Origin: CAZSAT01 sp964604675
GTDB taxonomy: Bacteria > Myxococcota_A > UBA796 > CAJQPC01
Assembly: GCA_964604675.1 (NCBI GenBank)
Contig: CAZSAT010000201.1
Coordinates: 1 to 8,851 of the forward strand
Reading direction: 5' to 3'
Length of the DNA: 8,851 bases
Shown here: positions 1 through 6,141 of the stretch, piece by piece
Position numbering within the stretch: the first letter of the stretch is position 1
How the letters are laid out: each line of letters starts with the position of its first letter
Position numbers and translations under genes: made by a program
The notes under the pieces: model-generated
Told to the model about the DNA's origin: nothing
The model's input: only the letters and a program-made list of their open reading frames with translations
Databases searched by the model: none

Positions 1-1
1 C

Positions 2-30
2 ACGGACACGGACACGGACACGGACACCGG
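2..30 (+). repeat. Hexanucleotide tandem repeat encoding a Thr-Asp linker
   Basis: The hexamer acggac is repeated four times and then degenerates (accggcacc). It encodes a Thr-Asp string at the visible start of the globin protein. Because it touches the window edge, its full length is unknown. It is a coding repeat that probably forms a flexible surface spacer, and its copy number could vary by slippage. Confidence 0.8.
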
Positions 31-787
31 CACCGCGAGCCTGTGGGACCAACTCGGGGGTGCCGACGCGATCAACGCCGTGCTCGACGGCTTCCTCACC
101 AACGTCGCGGCCGACACCGAGATCAACTGGATGTTCGCCAACGCCGATCTCGACAACCTCAAGCAGATGCTCTACGACCAGATCTGCGAGGCCACTGGCG
201 GCGGCTGCACGTACACGGGCCAGTCGATGCTCGATGCCCACGCCGGCATGGCGATCACCGACGCCCAGTTCAATGCGCTCGTCGGCGACCTGGTCGCCTC
301 CCTGGACAGCCTCGGCGTCGACTACTCCGCGGGCACCGCGGCGGAAACGCTCCTGACCGTGCTCGCCGGGATGCAGGGCGACATCGTCGAGGACCCGAAG
401 GGCAGCAGCGTCTACTTCAACCAGCTCGGCGGCTACGGCGCAGTGACCGCGGTCATCGACGAGTTCCTCACGCAGGTCGGCGGTGATTCCGCGATCAACG
501 GCTTCTTCGCGACGACCGACCTCGACAACCTGAACCAGATGCTGGTCGATCAGGTCTGCGAGGCCACGGGTGGCTACTGCACCTACAGCGGCGGCACCAT
601 GCTCGATGTGCACGCGGGCATGTGCATCAGCGACGCAGACTTCGACGCGCTGGTGGGCGACCTGCTCACGGCGCTCGACAACCTCGGCGTGCCCTACTCC
701 AAGGCCCTCGACGGCAGCGGCGCGGCCGACGACCTGCTCGTGGTGCTCTCCGGCATGCGCGGCGACATCGTCGAGAACTGCAAGTAG
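2..787 (+). CDS. Tandem group I truncated haemoglobin (two globin domains), probably an exported lipoprotein, 5' end missing
   Basis: The frame is open from the window edge, so the true start lies upstream; 261 residues are visible. The first 12 residues are a Thr-Asp repeat linker of the type that follows the lipid-anchored cysteine in exported lipoproteins. Two copies of a truncated (2/2) globin fold follow, at about residues 14-133 and 137-261. Each has the early D/N-Q-L-G-G motif, a helix E segment (ADLDNLKQM; TDLDNLNQM), a C-E-A-T-G-G-x-C-T-Y motif, and the proximal haem ligand in a H-A-G-M context (His80 and His204), followed by a helix G segment. The proximal histidines are 124 codons apart, consistent with domain duplication. 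By eye against mycobacterial trHbN, the B10 Tyr and E11 Gln positions are Leu in both domains. Family globins bind haem and handle O2 or NO; the actual ligand is unknown here. The neighbouring genes give no clue. The family call is firm; export is inferred from the linker only. Confidence 0.85.
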   Translation, partial: TDTDTDTDTGTASLWDQLGGADAINAVLDGFLTNVAADTEINWMFANADLDNLKQMLYDQICEATGGGCTYTGQSMLDAHAGMAITDAQFNALVGDLVASLDSLGVDYSAGTAAETLLTVLAGMQGDIVEDPKGSSVYFNQLGGYGAVTAVIDEFLTQVGGDSAINGFFATTDLDNLNQMLVDQVCEATGGYCTYSGGTMLDVHAGMCISDADFDALVGDLLTALDNLGVPYSKALDGSGAADDLLVVLSGMRGDIVENCK

Positions 788-953
788 CAGGCGGGCCTCC
801 GCCGCAGGACCTGGGCTTCGTCTGCGTCGCCGGCGTGGACGAGGCGCCCGGCGCCGTGTGGGCATGACCCCGCAGCTGGTGATGAGGCGGCCGGGTCCTC
901 ACGTGCCCGTCCGCTGGAGCTGACGCGCTGCTGGAGTCGCGTGAACGTGGGTC

Positions 954-1469
954 TTACACCGGCGGCTCCTCACGTGCCGGCAGCCGCAGGCTGAGGCGTT
1001 CGCTCCCCACGGCTCGGCGGGCCGACGGTGGCAGGTGCACGATCGGCTCCAGGGCGGACAGGGCGCCGGCGCACGTGGTGCAGCCCTGGACGTGGTCGCG
1101 CAGGGCCCGAGCCCCCCGGACAGGTGCCTCCGCGGTGGAGCGCGCGAGGGCTTCGGCCTGGCTGCAGACCGCCAGCTCCACGGCTTCCACGACCTCTTCG
1201 AGCGCGGTGTCGTCGTAGGGCAGACCGGAACGCCGCATGTCGGAGTAGGGCCGGTAGATCGCGCCGGTGGCGAAGTCGAAGATCAGGCCGACGGGGATCG
1301 GCGGCACCCAGAGGCCGAGGAAGACGTCGAGGAACACGAAGCCCCACATCAGCTCGTTGCCGCGCGGGTTCCGATCCGGTGAGCGCTTGATCATCGTGGC
1401 CCAGCAGCCCGTGCCCAGGCTGAGGGTGCTGGCGGTCAGGGCGAGGACCAGGGTTCGGCGGGTGGGCAT
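954..1469 (-). CDS. Putative lipoprotein with an H-x3-C-x2-C motif, function unknown
   Basis: The product is 171 residues. The N-terminus has a charged n-region (MPTRR), a hydrophobic core and a lipobox-like end (L-G-T-G-C22), so a lipid anchor is likely although Gly at -3 is not ideal. Residues 41-72 are strongly hydrophobic and end in D-F-A-T-G-A-I-Y, a pattern seen in small uncharacterised bacterial lipoproteins. The C-terminal part contains His126, Cys130 and Cys133 in the spacing H-x3-C-x2-C, followed by A-G-A-L-S-A-L. This resembles the zinc-binding core of anti-sigma factors of the zf-HC2 type, but those domains are cytoplasmic whereas this one is predicted to be exported. The start is supported by an AGGAG six bases before the ATG. 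It lies 60 bases downstream of the VCBS gene on the same strand and may share its transcript. I do not recognise a specific family. Confidence 0.7.
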   Translation of the reverse strand: MPTRRTLVLALTASTLSLGTGCWATMIKRSPDRNPRGNELMWGFVFLDVFLGLWVPPIPVGLIFDFATGAIYRPYSDMRRSGLPYDDTALEEVVEAVELAVCSQAEALARSTAEAPVRGARALRDHVQGCTTCAGALSALEPIVHLPPSARRAVGSERLSLRLPAREEPPV

Positions 1470-1529
1470 GGGGGGCTCCTGGACCCACGGTACACCGGCT
1501 GGTGGGGACCGCTGGGCGGGGTGACCGGC

Positions 1530-3122
1530 CTAGGGTTGGTGCACCACCACGCGACCGTCGACCAGCGGATGCACGTCGACCACCTGCTCCGCGCCGTCGG
1601 GCCAGTGCACGGTCACCCGCTCGACCCGGCGGTCCCCGAGGCCGATGTGGGCCCTCGGGGTGACGGCGCCTCCCCAGCCGGGCTTGGCGGTGACCTCGCG
1701 GGTGAAGGTGCCGCTGTCGGTGTGCACCACCACCCTCGCGCCGATGCCCCAGGTGTTGGCCCCCGAGCCGACCAGGTCGACCACGAGCGCCCGCGCCTCG
1801 GTGCACTGCGCCCGGTACAGCCGCGAGGGGCTGCCGAGGTTCGAGACCACGAGGTCGAGGAAGCCGTCGTCGTCGAGCCGGCCGGCGGCGACCCCGCGAC
1901 CGGCGCTCCGGTCGTCGAGCCCGAGGGACGGCGCCGCATCGACGAGGCGGCCCTCTTCCCACACGAGGAGCTGGTCGGCCTGCTCGGCGAGCCCGGCCTC
2001 CGGCGCGCCGCCGCTGAGCGGTCCCGACGAGAAGAAGAGGTCGAGGGTGCCGTCGTTCTCGTGGTCGAACCAGGCGGCTCCGAAGCTCATGTGGTCGTCG
2101 CTCTCGAGCGCGAGCCCGCCCACGGCAGCGGTCACGTCGACGAAGGTGCCGTCGCCCTGGTTCCACAAGAGCTGGTTGGCGCCGGTGTTCGTGAGGAACA
2201 GGTCCTGCAGGCCGTCGGCGTCGTAGTCGCCGGCGCTCACGCCCATCGGGTTGTGGTTGTTGGTGCACGCACAGGTGCCGCTCAGGTCGGTGAAGCGCCA
2301 GCCGTCGCCGTCGGCGCCGTCGTTGCGCGAGAGCCGGCTCGGCTCGTGCGTGGCCTGGTCGGCGTTGGCCGTGTAGAGGTCCACGTCGCCGTCGAGGTCC
2401 AGGTCGGTCCACACCGAGGACCAGCCCACGCCCGTGCGCCCCGGCAGCCAGTCGGACACGTCGGTGAACACCCCCGTCCCGTCGTTCTGGAGCAGCTTGT
2501 CGAGCTTCTCCTCGCCGGGGTTGGTGCCGCCGCCGTCGTGGTTGACGAAGAGGTCCAGGTCGCCGTCGCCGTCGAAGTCCCCGAACACGGCGTCGAGCTT
2601 CTGGGGCGCGACCGGGAAGCTGTCCATGCCGCTCGAGGTGCTGGCGTCGGTGAAGCCGCCGTGGCCGTCGTTCAGGAAGAGCCTCATCGGTGGGCTGTAG
2701 CCCCCGGCCCACAGGTCCAGATCGCGGTCGCCGTCGACGTCACCGATGGCGAGTCCGGAGAGGCTCTGCGCGTCGCCGTCGAGCACCACCTCGTCGGAGA
2801 AGGAGCCGCCCAGGTTGTGCTGCACGAGCAGGCCCCGGCTGCGGTGGGCGAGCACGAGGTCGTCCAGGCCGTCGTCGTCGAGGTCCACGAGGGCGACCGC
2901 TCCGGCCTCCTTGCGGTCGGGGTCTTCGTCGGTGGTGTCGGCGAGTCCCCACGCCTCGGCCACGTCCTGGAAGCCGGGTTCGCCGGGCTCGGTGCACCAG
3001 GGGTCGGGCGGGGGTGCCGTGTCCTGGGTGGGGTCGGTGTCGGCGGTGGTGTCGGTGTCGGTGGCCTGCGGTGCGGGGGCGGTGTCGACGGTGGTCGAGG
3101 TGCAGGCCAACAGAAGCAGCAC
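1530..3122 (-). CDS. VCBS/FG-GAP repeat protein with C-terminal ASPIC/UnbV domain (CRTAC1-like), exported
   Basis: The product is 530 residues from a GTG whose first base is the last base of the upstream kinase stop codon. From this start the signal is extremely short (MLLLLAC) and lacks a positive charge. It is followed by a Thr-Asp/Pro-rich linker and then a propeller-like domain. Seven Asp-rich, Ca2+-binding-type loops are visible: DLDDDGLDD, DVDGDRDLDL, DFDGDGDLDL, DLDLDGDVDL, DYDADGLQDL, DHENDGTLDL and RLDDDGFLDL. Residues about 452-515 form an ASPIC/UnbV domain, with N-T-W-G-I-G-A-R, a later H-I-G-L-G and the V-x-W-P-D-G signature. Such proteins are secreted or surface-bound, and their molecular role is mostly undefined; adhesion or carbohydrate contact are common suggestions. 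An Arg-rich stretch in the same frame just upstream (ending R-R-R-A-L-P) would make a better signal peptide, but it has no ATG, GTG or TTG nearby, so the exact start is uncertain. Confidence 0.88.
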   Translation of the reverse strand: MLLLLACTSTTVDTAPAPQATDTDTTADTDPTQDTAPPPDPWCTEPGEPGFQDVAEAWGLADTTDEDPDRKEAGAVALVDLDDDGLDDLVLAHRSRGLLVQHNLGGSFSDEVVLDGDAQSLSGLAIGDVDGDRDLDLWAGGYSPPMRLFLNDGHGGFTDASTSSGMDSFPVAPQKLDAVFGDFDGDGDLDLFVNHDGGGTNPGEEKLDKLLQNDGTGVFTDVSDWLPGRTGVGWSSVWTDLDLDGDVDLYTANADQATHEPSRLSRNDGADGDGWRFTDLSGTCACTNNHNPMGVSAGDYDADGLQDLFLTNTGANQLLWNQGDGTFVDVTAAVGGLALESDDHMSFGAAWFDHENDGTLDLFFSSGPLSGGAPEAGLAEQADQLLVWEEGRLVDAAPSLGLDDRSAGRGVAAGRLDDDGFLDLVVSNLGSPSRLYRAQCTEARALVVDLVGSGANTWGIGARVVVHTDSGTFTREVTAKPGWGGAVTPRAHIGLGDRRVERVTVHWPDGAEQVVDVHPLVDGRVVVHQP

Positions 3123-3730
3123 TACAGGAAGCGCTCGACGGCGCGCTGGAACTCGAGGCGGTCCATCAGGTCTTCGAGGTAGTCCTGGCGCCCGCTCTCC
3201 CAGATGAGCACGGGGGACTGCTCGTAGCGGTCGATCCAGTCCTCGTAGAGGCCGTTGAGCTTCTTGATGTAGGAGACCGGGATCGCCTGCTCGCTGGGCC
3301 GGCCGCGCCGCTTTATCCGGCGGCGGATGTTCTTCACGTCGCAGCGCAGGTAGACGAGCAGGTCGGGCGGCTGGAGCGCGGTGCGCATGGAGCGGTAGAG
3401 GTCCATGTAGGTCTCGTAGTCCCGCTTCTTCATCTGCCGGCGCTGGTAGAGGTTGGTCGCGAAGATCTCCGCGTCCTCGTAGATCGTGCGGTCCTGGATG
3501 ACCGTGCCCTCGTTGTCGTTCAGGTCGAGGTGCAGGCGGAACTTGTGGGTGAGGAACCACAGCTGGCTGTGGAAGCCCCAGCTGCGCATGTCCTTGTAGA
3601 AGTCGTCCAGGTAGGGGTTGGTGGTGTAGGGCTCGTAGACCGGCTGGAAGCCGTAGCGGCTGGAGAAGAACTCCACGAGCGAGGTCTTGCCGACCCCCAT
3701 GTTGCCGGCGATGCCGATGAACTTCTTCAC
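3122..3730 (-). CDS. Deoxynucleoside kinase (dGK/dAK-type dNK family)
   Basis: The enzyme phosphorylates a deoxynucleoside at the 5' position using a nucleoside triphosphate, for dNTP salvage in the cytoplasm. The product is 202 residues, normal for bacterial members. Visible motifs are the P-loop G-N-M-G-V-G-K-T at residues 9-16, the catalytic-region glutamate in Y-E33-P, the substrate-site segment with N-P-Y-L at 38-41 and Q56-L-W-F, the D80-R81-T-I-Y-E-D motif (equivalent to the DRS/ERS motif), and the Arg-rich LID around 136-147 (R-R-R-I-K-R-R-G-R-P-S-E). The D-R-x-I-Y-E-D form is typical of bacterial purine-type kinases, but I cannot fix the substrate from sequence. The GTG start at 3730 lies just before the conserved K-K-F-I-G-I-A-G strand and has an AAGGG upstream, so a longer frame opening at 3847 is unlikely to be the true start. 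The stop codon overlaps the start of the VCBS gene by one base. Confidence 0.9.
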   Translation of the reverse strand: MKKFIGIAGNMGVGKTSLVEFFSSRYGFQPVYEPYTTNPYLDDFYKDMRSWGFHSQLWFLTHKFRLHLDLNDNEGTVIQDRTIYEDAEIFATNLYQRRQMKKRDYETYMDLYRSMRTALQPPDLLVYLRCDVKNIRRRIKRRGRPSEQAIPVSYIKKLNGLYEDWIDRYEQSPVLIWESGRQDYLEDLMDRLEFQRAVERFL

Positions 3731-4146
3731 GGGGTGTCCCTTACAGGGCGGGGGGCTGGCTGCCAACCGGGTGGGGTGAAGGAGTCGGCTGTCAGGTCTC
3801 TGCGCTCCTGGGCTCTCCGTCGTGAACCCCCACGCGGAGGTGACCATGGGCAGCGGTTGACATCGAGACGCCGGTCGCGGCTCCAGCCGCGGCTGGCTCG
3901 TCTGGCGAAGGGACGGCAGGAACCGAGGAGGTTGTCATGGGCGCCTGGTAGACGAGCGGGGCCCGGCTGCGGCCGGGCTCCCGTGCGCTGGTCGTGCGGG
4001 CGTCCTCCCGCGGACCCGGGCGCCCGGTCATGCCGGATCATGACTTGCCGAGTCTGGACTCGGCAAGTCGAGTTGCGGTGAGTCTCGGCACACCGAGCCT
4101 CTCCGTCGCGAACGCTACAGGAGTACCCTCCAGCGGGAGGCGCGAC
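3731..4146. other. 416-base intergenic region with several palindromes
   Basis: This lies between the kinase start (minus strand) and the next plus-strand gene, so it should hold divergent promoters. Perfect inverted repeats by eye: CCAGCCGCGGCTGG at 3883-3896; GCCCGGC/GCCGGGC with a four-base loop at 3961-3978; CCGGGCGCCCGG at 4016-4027; a 13-base pair of arms at 4042-4069; and CTCGG/CCGAG with a CACA loop at 4084-4097. No arm is followed by a T-run on either strand. A TTGACA at 3857 has no matching -10 box at the usual distance. Open frames across the region have weak third-position GC, so I see no convincing gene in it. Confidence 0.6.
4042..4069. repeat. 28-base perfect inverted repeat (13-base arms, 2-base centre)
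   Basis: The left arm gacttgccgagtc and the right arm gactcggcaagtc are exact reverse complements separated by TG. The element sits 77 bases upstream of the GTG start at 4147. It could be a dimeric repressor operator or, in RNA, a stable hairpin in the leader. There is no T-run after either arm, so an ordinary intrinsic terminator is unlikely. A shorter hairpin follows at 4084-4097. Its role is unknown. Confidence 0.75.
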
Positions 4147-4518
4147 GTGCTCCTGGTCCACCTGGCCCTCGCGCTCGCGAGCGCGCCCGAGGAAGCCCCG
4201 GTCCTTCCGGACCCTGGCCTGGGGAAGGCCCTGGCGCTCAGCACCGCCGTGGGCTTCGGAGCGGGGCAGTTCTACGCGCGGCAGCCGCGCCGGGCCATCC
4301 CGCCGCTCGTGCTGCAGGCCGCGGGGCTGGGCGTGGCCGCGTGGGGGGCCGCGGAGGCCAGGACCGACGAGCACGCGGGCGGGCAGCTGGTGTCGCTCGG
4401 GCTGAGCGTGCTCGTGGTCGGTCGGGGGTTGGACGTGCTGATGACGCCCTCCTCGGTTCGGCGGACCGTCGACGGGGACCTGTTCGTGCCCCGTGTGCAG
4501 CTGTTCTGGTCGCCGTAG
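4147..4518 (+). CDS. Small hydrophobic exported or membrane protein, function unknown
   Basis: The product is 123 residues. The GTG start is chosen because GGGAGG lies six bases upstream and because the frame before it uses codons atypical of this genome (agt, cga, aca, gta). The N-terminus (MLLVHLALALASA) looks like a signal sequence with an A-S-A cleavage site, though it lacks a positive charge. Two further hydrophobic segments are visible, at about residues 35-70 (containing G-A-G-Q-F-Y and P-P-L-V-L-Q-A-A-G) and 80-97. The pattern of a G-x-G-Q-F-Y motif followed by helices resembles small membrane proteins of the TM2/DUF5683 kind, but this is only a resemblance. The polar tail, from L-D-V-L-M-T-P-S-S to the end, is duplicated at 6189-6275. 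It converges on the lectin remnant eight bases downstream. Confidence 0.65.
   Translation: MLLVHLALALASAPEEAPVLPDPGLGKALALSTAVGFGAGQFYARQPRRAIPPLVLQAAGLGVAAWGAAEARTDEHAGGQLVSLGLSVLVVGRGLDVLMTPSSVRRTVDGDLFVPRVQLFWSP
4432..4518 (+). repeat. Direct repeat copy A (3' end of the 4147-4518 gene)
   Basis: This 87-base segment encodes the last 28 residues and the stop of the upstream gene. It matches 6189-6275 at 80 of 87 positions in the same orientation, including an uninterrupted run of 38 identical bases. The two copies are 1757 bases apart. This copy keeps the TAG stop codon, whereas the other has TGG. Confidence 0.92.
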
Positions 4519-4526
4519 CGGAGCCG

Positions 4527-5060
4527 TCAGAAGCAGCTCACGTACAGATCGTCCACGTCGTGGGCGTTGGTGCTCCCGCCCGTCGCACCTGTGAAGCCCA
4601 GGAGGAAGCTCTCCGGGTAGCTCTCGAGGGCGTACTCGATGGTGAGGGTGCCGTCGACGTACACCTCGATCGCGCCGGCGTCGAACCAGACCTCGACGAG
4701 GAGCTCACCCGCGTCCTCCATCTCCGGCACGGTGGAGCTGGAGGCGAGCGCGTTGGCGTAGTCGTCCTGGAGCAGGGCGACGTGGTTCTCGCTCTCGTCC
4801 CACGCGGCGTTCTCGTAGGTGTCGAGCTCCACCGCCCAGCTCGTGCCGTCGAAGCCGCCCGAGAAGCCGAGGTAGCCGCCGTCGTTGCCGAGGTAGCTCG
4901 TGTCGTCGTGGTCCACGAAGGCGAAGGTGAGGCCGTCGGCCCCGGAACCGGAGTGCAGCTCGGCGGTGAAGCTGGCGTACCAGCTGTCGGAACGGAGCCG
5001 CTCCCCGTACCAGAGAGATCCCTTGCTGTTGTGCGCGATCTCCGTCAGGGCCGGTACTGA
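4527..5060 (-). pseudogene. Legume-type (L-type) lectin domain, N-terminally truncated
   Basis: An open frame of 177 codons encodes a nearly complete lectin-like beta-sandwich but has no plausible start. The frame begins straight after an in-frame TGA (5063-5061), which is the stop of the neighbouring cysteine-rich gene. Lectin signatures are clear: the carbohydrate-site Asp in G-A-D42-G-L-T-F-A-F, and a metal-site series V-E78-L-D80-T-Y-E-N84 followed by D88 and H93, equivalent to the VEFDT...N...D...H pattern of legume lectins that binds Mn2+ and Ca2+. A tail strand follows, and a late cysteine precedes the stop. The first GTG in frame (4916) would remove the first strands and the carbohydrate-site Asp, and there is no signal peptide. 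I therefore call it a gene that has lost its 5' end. Internal initiation at an unusual codon cannot be excluded. Confidence 0.65.
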
Positions 5061-5441
5061 TCACCGCCTTATGGCGCCCACCACACCACAGTCGTTCGTC
5101 TGTCGGCACGTCGCGTAGAAGACCTCGAACGCATCGCTTTCATAGAACGACGTGCTGTCCGCACATGACAGTTGTTCGAGCTCAGCAACGAGCCGATCAG
5201 CGGCCGATGCATCACATCCGACGTAGCACGAGTCGGAGCTACACGAGTCGTGAACTGCGCTGTACAGCGGATCGTGGTGCCTGAAGAAGCCGGAGTCCGC
5301 CTCTAGGTTGCACCGTGCCAACGCCATCCTGATGGCGTGCTCCACCTCACACTCCGGAGTCACGTCGGGCACACAGCCCATCACGAAGGCCAGCGCAGCC
5401 AGAAGCGCCATACGAAGCCCGCTCGCGTCAAGGACTCTCAC
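5061..5441 (-). CDS. Cysteine-rich putative lipoprotein, function unknown, lower GC than its neighbours
   Basis: The product is 126 residues from GTG 5441. This start gives a signal peptide with Arg in the n-region (MRVLDASGLR), a hydrophobic core and a F-V-M-G-C lipobox; the frame is also open further upstream to an ATG at 5522. The mature part contains eight cysteines besides the lipid-anchored one, an even number that suits disulfide bonding outside the cytoplasm. I recognise no domain. By hand count, 143 of 240 bases in 5101-5340 are G or C (about 60%), well below the roughly 70% of flanking genes, and codons such as tct, agg and ata appear. This suggests recent acquisition. Its stop immediately precedes the truncated lectin frame and is in the same frame, so it may mark a recombination junction. 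Confidence 0.6.
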   Translation of the reverse strand: MRVLDASGLRMALLAALAFVMGCVPDVTPECEVEHAIRMALARCNLEADSGFFRHHDPLYSAVHDSCSSDSCYVGCDASAADRLVAELEQLSCADSTSFYESDAFEVFYATCRQTNDCGVVGAIRR

Positions 5442-5623
5442 GGTCGATCGTACCGCCTGTGTAGATGTCAGGGTCATCGATGTCTCGGCGTTCGTCGTCA
5501 TCATCATCGCCGCCGCGTCCACCTGTCGTGGCGCGGTGGGCGACCGTGGACGCTCGGCACACGCGGATGCCTGGTGGAGCGACGCGTCCGCGGTGCTCTA
5601 CCGCAGGGACGGGTAGCGCTCGC

Positions 5624-5797
5624 TCAGAGCGCCCACGAGTAGGGGCGCAGCACCCCGTCTTCGTCGCCCCACTGTTCGGTGAGGTCCCACAGCACCACCC
5701 ACCCTTCGCCGGCGAAGAGCCAGCGCTCCACACCGACGTCCAGCGCGTCCCAGCGCGTCAGCTGCTCACAGTCCACGCAGCCGGCCACCCACAACAT
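5624..5797 (-). CDS. Very small hypothetical protein (57 residues), W-rich with a CxxC
   Basis: From ATG 5797 the product is 57 residues. Third codon positions are almost all G or C, as in real genes here, which is the main argument for coding. It begins M-L-W-V-A-G-C-V-D-C, a minimal lipobox-like start that also forms a CxxC. It contains seven tryptophans and an acidic C-terminal half (D-L-T-E-Q-W-G-D-E-D). No good ribosome binding site is visible before the ATG or before an in-frame GTG at 5803, and the frame remains open to 5884, so the start is uncertain. It is transcribed away from the plus-strand gene that begins at 5896. I do not recognise a family. Confidence 0.4.
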   Translation of the reverse strand: MLWVAGCVDCEQLTRWDALDVGVERWLFAGEGWVVLWDLTEQWGDEDGVLRPYSWAL

Positions 5798-5895
5798 GCC
5801 CACAGCATGACACCCGCCGCGCCGCTCAGCGCTCCGTGGGGGACCCAGACGGCCCGCGGGCACCGCGCCCGGGTAGACTGCCACCCGGAGTCCCT

Positions 5896-6141
5896 GTGTT
5901 CGACGAGCCGAGCGACACCCACCCCGAGGTCCGCCGGCGCATGACTGCGGCCTATCGCGCCATGACCCCCGCGGAGAAGTGGCGGAAGGTGGCCTCCCTC
6001 ACGCGCACGGTGCACGGTCTGGCCCTCGCGCGGCTGGCGCTGCTGCACCCCGGCGAAGACGAGCGCCAGCTCCGTATCCGGCTCGCGGCGGAGCTCTACG
6101 GACCGGAGCTCGTCGCGCGCGCGGTCTCCCGAGCCCGCTGA
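5896..6141 (+). CDS. Small protein usually paired with a nucleotidyltransferase, here orphaned
   Basis: The product is 81 residues. The GTG start has GGAG five bases upstream and is preferred over an earlier in-frame start at 5836. The sequence is helical and charged, with M-T-P-A-E-K-W, a central L-A-L-A-R-L-A-L-L-H-P-G-E and a C-terminal L-R-I-R-L-A-A-E-L-Y-G-P-E-L-V. From memory, this matches a widespread small uncharacterised family (D-x-x-P-E ... R-x-x-H-P ... E-x-x-x-R-L ... Y-G-x-x-L) that is typically encoded just upstream of, and overlapping, a nucleotidyltransferase with a G-G-S motif, an arrangement that resembles toxin-antitoxin modules. Here its TGA overlaps an ATG by one base, as expected for such a pair, but the downstream frame breaks down after about 19 codons. 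The family role is unproven; the match should be treated as recognition, not a search result. Confidence 0.65.
   Translation: MFDEPSDTHPEVRRRMTAAYRAMTPAEKWRKVASLTRTVHGLALARLALLHPGEDERQLRIRLAAELYGPELVARAVSRAR

Noticed and set aside
896..978. Twelve-base direct repeat tcctcacgtgcc at 896-907 and 967-978
   Set aside because: It is short, the second copy lies in the end of a coding region, and it does not match an att site or flank any element; chance is adequate.
1521..3182. Long plus-strand open frame antisense to the VCBS gene (over 550 codons)
   Set aside because: Its product is a Val/Ala/Glu/Gly-rich mirror of the Asp-rich repeats on the other strand. The minus frame has clear VCBS and ASPIC motifs, and long antisense frames are expected at this GC content.
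3857..3885. Perfect TTGACA as a sigma-70 -35 box
   Set aside because: The bases 16-18 positions downstream (gctcca region) do not resemble a -10 box, and the next plus-strand gene starts almost 300 bases away.
3792..3938. Possible 48-residue minus-strand gene upstream of the kinase
   Set aside because: The product is low-complexity (Ala, Pro, Ser), third codon positions are often A or T, unlike real genes here, and only a weak AGG precedes the ATG. It overlaps one of the palindromes.
3731..4146. The palindrome cluster as a CRISPR array or attachment site
   Set aside because: The inverted repeats differ in sequence and spacing, no unit recurs at regular intervals, and no cas or integrase gene is nearby.
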